Origin: Bacillus sp. CH30_1T
GTDB lineage: Bacteria > Bacillota > Bacilli > Bacillales > Bacillaceae_B
Length of the DNA stretch: 64,000 nt
Assembly: GCF_008364765.1 (NCBI RefSeq)
Contig: NZ_VTUY01000005.1
Location: 48 to 64,047 of the forward strand
Direction of reading: 5' to 3'
The translations under genes and the position numbers were made by a program. This document shows positions 57,372 through 64,000 of this stretch, one piece after another. The number at the start of each line of letters is the position of its first letter. The first letter of the stretch is position 1. The notes under the pieces are model-generated. The model saw only the letters and a list, made by a program, of their open reading frames with translations, searched no databases and was not told where the DNA came from.

Positions 57372-58613
57372 TTAAGAAGTGCTTTTGAGTACGGGTTCTT
57401 CTGCAAAATACTCGGATTTACTTGGCATAAGAACCAACCTTATTTGCCAAATACTTATCACAAGCATTAATGTAGAGGCAGCAATAATACTATACCTAAC
57501 CGGAATAATATCACCTGTAAAACCAATCAATAAAATGAAAATTACCTGAAGAAAACTTTGAAAGATACCGTATATGCTAGAAATCCTCCCCATCATTTTA
57601 ATTGGGACATTATTTTGGTAAAAAGTCATAAACCCAGTGCCGGAAAAAGAGTTAAAAAAACCTAAAATCATAAATCCAATAGCTACTGACCAAAAGGAAA
57701 AAGAAAAAGCATAAACCAGATAGCCCACTGAAACCATAAAATAACCAAGGGATATTAGGACTCTGATTGATAATTTTTTAGCCACTATCGAAACAGTAGT
57801 TGCTCCTAGAATAGAACCCACTCCTGTTAAACTTATTAGTAATCCATATTCTGTCTCAGATAAATTTAATACCTTCTGTGTAAAGACAACCTCTTGGGCA
57901 TCCATTCCAAGTGCTACAATCATAAAAAATTGAGCTAAGAAGTACACTTTTACTATAAATAGACTGCTTTGGCTAAATTTAAATACTTCTTTCCAATCAC
58001 TTTTCAATATATTCAAATTAATCTTGGGTACTGTGACATCAATTTCAGTATTCACGTTTGGTAATAAATACACCAAGATTGCTGAAATAACAAAAGAAAA
58101 GGCATTTATCCATATTGATATATTAACAGAGGTAATGAGTAGGAGTGCCCCAGAAATAGCAGGTCCGATTAAAAAGGCACTAGAAGTAATCAAACTCCTG
58201 AAAGAGTTAAATTGTTTCCGGCCTTTCTCTGGAACAACATTCGTGATATAAGTAATTGCTGCTGGTTCAAAGAATGCTTTTGAAACGGAGAGAAAGAATA
58301 GACAAACATATATAAGCCAGATAGAGCTGAAGAAAGGAATGATTGCTACCAAAGTTGCACGAATAATGTCTGTTACAATCATTATCCTGCGAATGTTCAA
58401 TCGGTCAATAATACTACCAGACCAAAATTTCGTTAACATCGAAGCAATAGGTCCTATAATCCATAACCCAGCTACTGCAGCAGCAGAGCCCGTTAGTTTT
58501 AATACTAAAACATTGATGGCAACAAGATAAATAAAATCTCCTAAGGTTGATATCCCCAATCCAAATAGTACTAAATATGAATTCTTTTTTTGTGAGAAGA
58601 TTGGTTGATTAAT
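57372..58613 (-). CDS. MFS transporter, probable efflux pump; likely ATT start
   Basis: A polytopic protein of about 413 residues with twelve helices, similar to macrolide-efflux-type MFS pumps (MfsA/Mef group: LGDFIYLVAINVLVLKLTGS, loop FWSGSIIDRLNIRRIMIVTD). The first ATG is inside helix 1, so it cannot be the start. Upstream, in frame and behind GGGGTG, lies INQPIFSQKKNSYLVLFGLG, whose first codon is ATT (58611-58613). Either ATT is used or an ATG has mutated. Confidence 0.82.
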   Translation of the reverse strand: MNQPIFSQKKNSYLVLFGLGISTLGDFIYLVAINVLVLKLTGSAAAVAGLWIIGPIASMLTKFWSGSIIDRLNIRRIMIVTDIIRATLVAIIPFFSSIWLIYVCLFFLSVSKAFFEPAAITYITNVVPEKGRKQFNSFRSLITSSAFLIGPAISGALLLITSVNISIWINAFSFVISAILVYLLPNVNTEIDVTVPKINLNILKSDWKEVFKFSQSSLFIVKVYFLAQFFMIVALGMDAQEVVFTQKVLNLSETEYGLLISLTGVGSILGATTVSIVAKKLSIRVLISLGYFMVSVGYLVYAFSFSFWSVAIGFMILGFFNSFSGTGFMTFYQNNVPIKMMGRISSIYGIFQSFLQVIFILLIGFTGDIIPVRYSIIAASTLMLVISIWQIRLVLMPSKSEYFAEEPVLKSTS

Positions 58614-58749
58614 ATTAACACCCCATCAAATGGATTCTAGTATATACTTTTTCTACAAAAAATTGGGAATTTCCTGTAAATATTAATACTTGTCACAAAT
58701 CATTCATAACTAAATAAGAACCCTAAGCTAAAGGGTTCCCTTTTTCCAT

Positions 58750-58817
58750 TAACCTGCTCCAATAATTGAAGAGGGGCAATAGCGGGATCAATTAGCTGAT
58801 CTTCAGTTATTGCCCCC
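58750..58817 (-). repeat. Type A hairpin repeat
   Basis: Near-consensus copy (GGGGCAATAGCGGGATCAAT, TGATCTTCAGTTATTGCCCC) on the 3' side of the micro-protein gene at 58881. Confidence 0.9.
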
Positions 58818-58880
58818 TTTTATGGAATAGGACTTCGTTCGAACTTTGATTATTTCCATTTCATTGAAGAGAAAATCCGC

Positions 58881-59045
58881 TTACCAATCCCGTCCTTCTC
58901 CTGATTGGTAATTACTACTCTCCCCAGCTTTGGTCGCAGGGTCAATACCCTGAGTATGTTTATTATTTCTGTTCTTTTTTCGTCGACAATCAATAAACCA
59001 AGCAAATAACAAGATGCCAACAATCAAGATTACAAACCACCACAT
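58881..59045 (-). CDS. Small one-helix membrane protein
   Basis: A 54-residue frame reading MWWFVILIVGILLFAWFIDC and a charged tail (RRKKNRNN...). GGGGG lies six bases before the ATG. Short-chain, single helix with cytoplasmic tail; no family recognised. Confidence 0.6.
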   Translation of the reverse strand: MWWFVILIVGILLFAWFIDCRRKKNRNNKHTQGIDPATKAGESSNYQSGEGRDW

Positions 59046-59082
59046 ATTCATCCCCCGCTTTATATAAATTTATTCTTAAACT

Positions 59083-59150
59083 AAACTGCTCGTTAATCCA
59101 ATAACTTCAACAAAAAAAGCGTTAATCCTTCTTAGATCAACGCCCCCTTT
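59083..59150 (-). repeat. Type B terminator-like repeat (reference copy)
   Basis: On the minus strand GGGGGCGTTGATCTAAGAAG, GATTAACGC and TTTTTTTG form an intrinsic terminator (stem GCGTTGATC/GATTAACGC, one mismatch), followed by a conserved tail TTGAAGTTATTGGATTAACG. Copies at 34772, 53047, 55229 and 63092. The tail beyond the T run is conserved and partly shared with type A repeats. Confidence 0.9.
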
Positions 59151-59173
59151 TATGGAATATAGACTCTCCCACA

Positions 59174-59722
59174 TTAATTTACTTTTTCTAAAAGATTTTT
59201 AATTTGAGTATCATTTTTTTCTCTAAATTCGTTTATTACTTTCTTCTTGAATTCATTCCACTCTTCACCCTTAGATGTTATATCGTCATACAGTTTGTTT
59301 TCCAATAACTTTCCCTTCATCGATTCATAAGCATATTCTTTGTAGTATTCTTCTACTGTCATATTCATTTCATTGAGAAGGTTATGGAAGTTTTCATTTT
59401 GTGCTTCATTTGCCATCTCTATATTAAATTCTATAACCTCTTGAACTTCTTCATCCGATACAGAAAAGCCTTGGGTTTTAGCTTCATACATTAATATGTA
59501 GTCATCGATTAATTGTTCTATCGCATTAGCTCTTATGTTTTCTTTATCTAATGATTGCTTAGAGTTGAGACTCTCTAAAGATTGTATTCTCCTCTCAATT
59601 TTATTTTCCGTTACATATTCATTCAGAGCTACAACGTTAACCCCTCCTTTTTGTGCATCGCTTATTACGCATCCTACCAAAAGTGACATTGTGAAAAGCA
59701 TAAAAACAATAAATTTCTTCAA
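59174..59722 (-). CDS. SurA/PrsA-N-like lipoprotein
   Basis: A 182-residue lipoprotein (lipobox LLVGC, Cys18) with the helical chaperone domain of SurA/PrsA: IRANAIEQLIDDYILMYEAK, FSVSDEEVQEVIEFNIEMAN, YKEYAYESMKGKLLENKLYD. There is no PPIase (parvulin) domain, so it is a short chaperone-type protein acting outside the membrane. Followed by a type B repeat. Confidence 0.8.
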   Translation of the reverse strand: MKKFIVFMLFTMSLLVGCVISDAQKGGVNVVALNEYVTENKIERRIQSLESLNSKQSLDKENIRANAIEQLIDDYILMYEAKTQGFSVSDEEVQEVIEFNIEMANEAQNENFHNLLNEMNMTVEEYYKEYAYESMKGKLLENKLYDDITSKGEEWNEFKKKVINEFREKNDTQIKNLLEKVN

Positions 59723-59866
59723 AAGTATTCAACCTTTCTGTTTGCTTACATTACGACCTTAGCTTATTCGACTAACCTGCCCATAGCTGAAGATACTAAG
59801 TCTTTCTGAAGACAAGCTGGCTGCTATTTGGCTCCGGTTAGCTTTATAATCTAGTCTTTTATTGGT

Positions 59867-60457
59867 TTACCTACCTATTCGTTCAAGTGTATTTGAATAA
59901 TTGTCATCAATAATTAGCATTGGTTCCTTTATTGACTGTAAAATACTTTTCATGTCAATTAATTCATTGTCTATTTCTTCACTGATGGTTCTAAAAACTG
60001 TAATTACGGCTTCCATTTTCTCTTTTTCTTCATTACTTATGGCATAAGAATGATTTTCAAGGAACTTATTTGTCATACCAGATATAAATTCATCAACACG
60101 AAATAAGCTATACTGCATTAAATCCCAATCGGATGATGCGTCTCCCATATGTATTGTATTGATAGCAAATAAGTAGGAATGAATGCTTCTACTTTCTCCT
60201 TTAACAATTCTCCAATTGTTGTACAAATCGCTTTTCACTTCACTGTTTCCTTCAGTTAAATTAACAAACTCCTCCAGCCTGTTAGCCAGATTATTACCTT
60301 TAACAGTAATAATTGATAAATTATCATAATTTCTATCTACAGTCTGATTAACATAAAGTCTATATTCAATCTGAACATAAAAACTGTAAATAACAAAGAC
60401 TCCAATTAACAAAAAAAGAAATCTGTTTAAATACTTTTTCAAATTTGCTTTATACAT
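59867..60457 (-). CDS. Hypothetical membrane-anchored helical protein
   Basis: A 196-residue protein with one N-terminal helix (FLFLLIGVFVIYSFYV) and a mainly helical outer domain (NLSIITVKGNNLANRLEEFV, ENHSYAISNEEKEKMEAVIT). The layout recalls the sensor part of chemoreceptors but no signalling domain follows. I place the start at ATG 60457 with GGGGG five bases ahead; the frame to 60622 runs through a type A repeat and is not real. Confidence 0.65.
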   Translation of the reverse strand: MYKANLKKYLNRFLFLLIGVFVIYSFYVQIEYRLYVNQTVDRNYDNLSIITVKGNNLANRLEEFVNLTEGNSEVKSDLYNNWRIVKGESRSIHSYLFAINTIHMGDASSDWDLMQYSLFRVDEFISGMTNKFLENHSYAISNEEKEKMEAVITVFRTISEEIDNELIDMKSILQSIKEPMLIIDDNYSNTLERIGR

Positions 60458-60490
60458 ATAATCCCCCATTGACTCTTTTACTTCTTCAAG

Positions 60491-60554
60491 TATCCTGTCC
60501 CAATAATTGAAGAAGGGCAATAGCTGGATCATATGATCTTCAGTTATTGCCCCC
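60491..60554 (-). repeat. Type A hairpin repeat
   Basis: Shorter loop form (GGGCAATAGCTGGATCATAT, GATCTTCAGTTATTGCCCCC), 22 bases after the micro-protein stop codon at 60576. Confidence 0.88.
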
Positions 60555-60575
60555 GTTATGGAATCGGTCCGTCCC

Positions 60576-60719
60576 TTAAAGTCCCCCCCAAGGTCCACTA
60601 CTGTTAGACTTAATTCTTTCAAGTTCCTGAAGTTGCTCTTCTTTACTACCTCTAAGAACTCTACGACCTAGTGAACCTGCAAGACCAAAAAACACTATAA
60701 TCCCAATTAACAGCCACAT
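60576..60719 (-). CDS. Small one-helix membrane protein
   Basis: A 47-residue frame: MWLLIGIIVFFGLAGSLGRR followed by a charged helix (KEEQLQELERIKS). GGAGG lies upstream of the ATG. Too short for usual gene callers but with good signals. Confidence 0.6.
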   Translation of the reverse strand: MWLLIGIIVFFGLAGSLGRRVLRGSKEEQLQELERIKSNSSGPWGGL

Positions 60720-60862
60720 ATTTTTCACCTCCTTTTTTGGCGGTTCAACCATTCCAGAAGACTGCTGGTTCTTTAATACAGCATTTTCTATATATCAAAA
60801 AGATTATCTCTACATCTTATGAAGCTTCCAACACTTGATTGAGTACATTTTGTGTTGTTTTT

Positions 60863-61072
60863 TTACCTTCCAAAAAAACTTGGTAATGGTACACCAATAT
60901 CGAACAATACACTTGTTATAAAAAAGAAAACTATTATTAAAACGCAAATGCCAACAAACACTGACCATATTTTGCTATCTTCAACTTTTATTCTTTTTTA
61001 TGCTTCTTCTTTCTGTATAAGCCCTTGTACAAATCTTAGCCTTTGATTTTCATCTTGTCTTTTGGTGTGCAT
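60863..61072 (-). pseudogene. Small membrane protein gene with in-frame stop
   Basis: The frame starts MHTKRQDENQRLRFVQGLIQ, reaches TAA at codon 25 (60998-61000), then continues as KRIKVEDSKIWSVFVGICVL and VLFDIGVPLPSFFGR to a second stop. AAAGGA precedes the ATG. The continuous protein would be a 69-residue one-helix protein. Confidence 0.55.
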
Positions 61073-61188
61073 AGTTTCAGTCCTTTCATAAGACGACTAA
61101 CTTAATTACGGAGACATCAATCATCCCGCTCTTTAATAATTGAATTAAGGACTGCTGCTACCTTTAGTAATCTCTTCAGCTTACCTAC

Positions 61189-61247
61189 ACAATAATTGAA
61201 GAAAGGCACTTGTCGGATCAATTAGCTGATCTTCGGTTATAGCCCTC
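61189..61247 (-). repeat. Type A hairpin repeat
   Basis: Divergent copy (GGCACTTGTCGGATCAATTA, TGATCTTCGGTTATAGCCC) abutting the stop codon of the small gene at 61249. Confidence 0.82.
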
Positions 61248-61248
61248 G

Positions 61249-61410
61249 TTAGTTTAACAACGAATTTATAAAAATTGTTCCCCAATAGAGAAAACTCATA
61301 GTTAAAAACACAGATCCAAATACAGTAAGTCCTTTTGGTAATTTTCCATAAAAATAAATTATTGCTAATCCTATAAATATGTGAATGATAACAACAAGAA
61401 ATATATTCAC
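61249..61410 (-). CDS. Small two-helix membrane protein
   Basis: A 53-residue protein from a GTG start behind AGAGGTGAAA: NIFLVVIIHIFIGLAIIYFY, then GKLPKGLTVFGSVFLTMSFL and NSLLN. The competing longer frame on the same strand (61181-61438) reads into the type A repeat and is not plausible. No family recognised. Confidence 0.6.
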   Translation of the reverse strand: MNIFLVVIIHIFIGLAIIYFYGKLPKGLTVFGSVFLTMSFLYWGTIFINSLLN

Positions 61411-61470
61411 TCATTTCACCTCTACCAAATTGTAACATTTTGCATTAAGTGAGTGTATACTTCTTATTCC

Positions 61471-61542
61471 GTTAACATGCCCCAATAATTGAAGAAGGAC
61501 AATAGCCGGAGATCAATTAACTGTCTTCAGTTATTGCCCCCC
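61471..61542 (-). repeat. Type A hairpin repeat
   Basis: Near-consensus copy on the 3' side of the gene at 61559. Confidence 0.88.
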
Positions 61543-61558
61543 ATTCTTGAATAGCTCG

Positions 61559-61780
61559 TTATTTACCTTTACGCAACATATACGATATTAAATCGTCCCA
61601 AATTAAAATAATACCTAAAACCAACGCATATCCCCAAAATGTATTTAATGTGTCTACAGCATAATTTAGCAACCCGTTAGAGAATTTTTCGTCCCATCTA
61701 ATAACATCTGAAATAATCGATAGTAGTAAAATAGAAATTGCAATTGCTATACAGGTAACACCAAATATCTTCCTTAACAT
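61559..61780 (-). CDS. Small hypothetical membrane protein
   Basis: A 73-residue protein with two helices (VTCIAIAISILLLSIISDVI, TFWGYALVLGIILIWDDLI). ATG at 61780 has GGAGGG five bases upstream; the frame opens at 61828. Followed by a type A repeat. Confidence 0.65.
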   Translation of the reverse strand: MLRKIFGVTCIAIAISILLLSIISDVIRWDEKFSNGLLNYAVDTLNTFWGYALVLGIILIWDDLISYMLRKGK

Positions 61781-61982
61781 CCAAACCCTCCACAACTCAG
61801 AAATTAAAATATTCATTTCCAGTCTCATTTGAACTTGTTAAAATGCCTCTACAATCCTGCCCGATTACTTAATACCAATTATTTCAAAACAGATTAATAA
61901 ACTCAATCATGTAATCATTGATTAAAAAGACACTTACCTTTTGACAGATAAGTGACCGATTGTTGAACCAATTAACTTTCAA

Positions 61983-62399
61983 TTACTCTTTATTTGTCTT
62001 TCTAAAACCATAAAACGTTCTAAATCCTTTTTGCTCATAAAAAGTACGAGATGTACTGTTTGCTAGCATTTCCATTCTAGTCGTTGGGTATAAACTCTGA
62101 ACATAATTAAGCAATGCTTCTCCAATGCCTAACCCACGGTAATTCTGACTTATTAATACTTCGCAAATGAACAATGTGATAGATTTGTCTGTAAGTCCCC
62201 TAACATATCCAATTACCTGTCCATTTAGTTCTGCTACATAAGCAATATTTGAATTATCCCAAGCTCCCTTTGTACTTCCTTTGTTTCCAACAAGGTTACT
62301 CCACTTTTCGTCTGCATTTAGCTTATTTATATGTATAAAGTCTTCTTCTCTATAATTTCTAACCTCAAGCAAGTGTTCATTTTTTAGTCGTATTTGCAA
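61983..62399 (-). CDS. GNAT-family N-acetyltransferase
   Basis: A 138-residue acetyltransferase: VLISQNYRGLGIGEALLNYV (acetyl-CoA loop RGLGIG) and STSRTFYEQKGFRTFYGF. TTG at 62399 has AGAGGTGGAG ahead; the frame opens with GTG at 62411. Substrate unknown. Confidence 0.85.
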   Translation of the reverse strand: MQIRLKNEHLLEVRNYREEDFIHINKLNADEKWSNLVGNKGSTKGAWDNSNIAYVAELNGQVIGYVRGLTDKSITLFICEVLISQNYRGLGIGEALLNYVQSLYPTTRMEMLANSTSRTFYEQKGFRTFYGFRKTNKE

Positions 62400-62520
62400 A
62401 TGAATCTCCACCTCTAGTTTTCAAAAATACTATCCAATTCTTAAGAAAGGAGTGACCCGCTATGCTGCAATCGCTACCTTTAATGGAAAGACTTCCCCTT
62501 TTAGCTTAATAGCCAAATCA

Positions 62521-62721
62521 CTAAGATTTTTTACCAACTTGCCCATATGTGTTTAATATCAAGTGAGTAATAATTAACGACAATAAGTAAGCAATAGCAG
62601 GTTCAGATGTAGTCCATATTGAAACTAACGATAAAAATAATAAAGTAGCTATACCAAAAAGAATAATTAAATAAAGTAAAAAACTTATGATTACACTAAT
62701 CTTAAACACCCCCACTAACAC
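62521..62721 (-). CDS. Small hypothetical membrane protein
   Basis: About 66 residues with two helices (VIISFLLYLIILFGIATLLF and AIAYLLSLIITHLIL). Start uncertain among several GTG codons (62721 to 62709). No family recognised. Confidence 0.5.
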   Translation of the reverse strand: MLVGVFKISVIISFLLYLIILFGIATLLFLSLVSIWTTSEPAIAYLLSLIITHLILNTYGQVGKKS

Positions 62722-62838
62722 TATATTAGCATGTAACTCCTTTAAACAAACTCGACCTTTACTTGAATTATTTAACTGCCCTTTCTTCTAAGTATCTTTT
62801 ATATACTCTTGCATTTTTCATATGATTTTGCCGGTTCT

Positions 62839-63027
62839 TTACTTCTGTTTTTTCTCTTCAGATAATGAGCCTAAAATTCCTTTATGAATTTCATTTAGTA
62901 AATATAATCCCCGAAATATGCTTCCTACAACAATTCCGAATGCAACAAGACCACCAAAAACAGGACCCATGGTCCATAAAATGAGGCCTAATACTGTACT
63001 TAAAATTATTGATAGAAACAAATACAT
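62839..63027 (-). CDS. Small hypothetical membrane protein
   Basis: A 62-residue protein starting MYLFLSIILSTVLGLILWTM with two helices and a charged tail (EIHKGILGSLSEEKKQK). GGAG is nine bases before the ATG at 63027; an ATG at 63042 is also in frame. Confidence 0.6.
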   Translation of the reverse strand: MYLFLSIILSTVLGLILWTMGPVFGGLVAFGIVVGSIFRGLYLLNEIHKGILGSLSEEKKQK

Positions 63028-63091
63028 ACATACCAACTCCATTCTACGCTAACCTAACTAAATTCATTAATAATTTCAATGACCTTATCCC

Positions 63092-63159
63092 ATTAACCTG
63101 CCCCGTTAATCCAATATCTTCAACAAAAAAGCGTTAATCCTTCTTAGATCAACACCCCG
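63092..63159 (-). repeat. Type B terminator-like repeat
   Basis: Copy with a one-base shorter T run on the 3' side of the gene at 63171. Confidence 0.88.
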
Positions 63160-63170
63160 TTTGTTAAGAG

Positions 63171-63488
63171 TTAAAAAGGAATTTCCCCTATAAAAAATGG
63201 AACAAAAACTCCGACAGTAGAAGCAATAACAATTACCCAAAATGTTTTTGAGGTTAATCTTTCCTTCAGTAACCGACTTTCTATTGAAACAAAAAAGGAG
63301 AGTACGATTGTATATAATCCAAAAAGCATAAATGATAAACCAAACCATACTACCCAAACGTTTCCTATAAATCTAATTCCAGAACTTTCATAAACATTTT
63401 TAAGAACATTATCAGTTAATAAAAAACCAACAACTAAAAATAGAATAATTTCAATAATAGTAATTAAATATATTTTCCATATAGCCAT
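63171..63488 (-). CDS. Small hypothetical membrane protein
   Basis: A 105-residue protein with three helices (IYLITIIEIILFLVVGFLLT, VWVVWFGLSFMLFGLYTIVL, FWVIVIASTVGVFVPFFIG). ATG at 63488 has GAGGGGGGG-GGAG upstream. No family recognised; followed by a type B repeat. Confidence 0.65.
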   Translation of the reverse strand: MAIWKIYLITIIEIILFLVVGFLLTDNVLKNVYESSGIRFIGNVWVVWFGLSFMLFGLYTIVLSFFVSIESRLLKERLTSKTFWVIVIASTVGVFVPFFIGEIPF

Positions 63489-64000
63489 CTCTCCACCCCC
63501 CCTCGAAAAATAACCAAATTTACCCACATTTATTACAACATTGTTCCTGCACTAAACTCCCTCTATAAAGAAAGAGATAACTCTTGTTTTCTCGCTTATT
63601 CTTAAAATTTCTATGAGATTTATATAGCTAAGACATTTAAAGTATGGAAAGGTGTTGAAAGTAAGGGTAATTTGGGGCATGAAGAGAAAAGGAAGTTAAC
63701 CTACCCAGCCACTCAATCCAAAAAGTGGTTAACTAGTAAAAGTATGGTCGCACTGGTGGATCTCCACATTTCTCATGGAGGTCAACCCTCCCAATTCTCA
63801 CAGAGTCTATGCTCTAAAATTCCTTCGTCCAACCTTTCCATGAGCTGGATGTCAGTCATGCTGCCCTACAGGGTTTATGTCCGTACTTTAATGGTTTTAC
63901 TGACTAATCCGTGCTTCAAATGTCTATGGTAATAACCTCTAAGAAACTTTTAAATAACGCCAGTGATACATTAAACTGCGTCCCGTAATTGAGCCAGATG
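63489..64000. other. Gene-free right end with a G+C-rich block
   Basis: No supported gene. The block 63700-63930 is richer in G+C than the region around it and contains short dyads such as GGTGGATCTCCACA. An 86-codon plus-strand frame covers it but has no ribosome binding site and unconvincing composition. It may be the non-coding part of another mobile element continuing beyond the window. Confidence 0.4.

Noticed and set aside
60458..60622. N-terminal extension of the protein at 59867-60457
   Set aside because: The extra codons are a translation of a type A repeat (for example ITGAITED) and of the tail of the micro-protein gene; the GGGGG before ATG 60457 marks the real start.
50900..63200. 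Integron cassette array with attC sites
   Set aside because: Gene-plus-hairpin units look cassette-like and GTTRRRY-like strings occur before some copies (GTTAAAC), but the strings are not constant, no R'/R'' pairs frame the hairpins, and no IntI-type gene is present.
63672..63932. 86-codon plus-strand frame at the right edge
   Set aside because: No ribosome binding site and no protein-like pattern; better seen as non-coding.

Overview
This window reads as chromosomal DNA from a low-GC, endospore-former-type Bacillota, most likely Bacillaceae. The signs are AT-rich sequence, strong AGGAGG-type ribosome binding sites, frequent GTG and TTG starts, lipoprotein beta-lactamase with BlaR1/BlaI, DinB, DUF418, DUF2975 and SAR2788 families, and Bacillus-style dispersed repeats. 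I cannot fix the species. No rRNA, tRNA, CRISPR array or replication origin is visible. Almost all genes lie on the minus strand.

Left part (1-25 kb): the 5' end of an IS110-family transposase with its upstream non-coding end, then a decayed small paralogue, an SDR epimerase, a sulfotransferase and a 1365-residue secreted subtilase carrying cohesin-like and dockerin modules. A run of metabolic and accessory genes follows: nitroreductase, GNAT, DUF418, NAT-like, TolB-like propeller, SRPBCC, GDPD, a rifamycin phosphotransferase/PEP-synthase-type enzyme, a GyrI-like protein divergent from a WYL regulator, DUF1835, VOC, an orphan MraY-like enzyme, an alpha/beta hydrolase and two DinB proteins. 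Short remnants of a response regulator and a NUDIX gene lie between them.

Middle part (25-49 kb) is flanked by two inverted copies of a 0.3-0.4 kb dispersed repeat. It holds a beta-lactam module (class B PBP, lipoprotein class A beta-lactamase, divergent blaR1-blaI with two BlaI-type operators), a divergent subtilase with a Cys-rich 50-residue partner, and a PadR/DUF1048/drug-efflux ABC cluster. It also has a response regulator/ABC/permease/histidine kinase cluster of bacitracin or lantibiotic immunity type, and a membrane subtilase/SAR2788-type toxin/candidate immunity operon. A DUF2975-XRE-DUF4153 operon closes the segment.

Right part (49-64 kb) is an accessory tail: a broken tyrosine recombinase, then many mostly single, short minus-strand genes (lipoproteins, 1-3 helix membrane proteins, VanZ, signal peptidase I, NUDIX, MFS, SurA-like). 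Most are followed at the 3' side by a member of two related hairpin repeat families. Several small genes here are visibly decayed. The most interesting systems are the toxin operon, the repeat-punctuated gene array and the Cys-rich peptide/subtilase pair.
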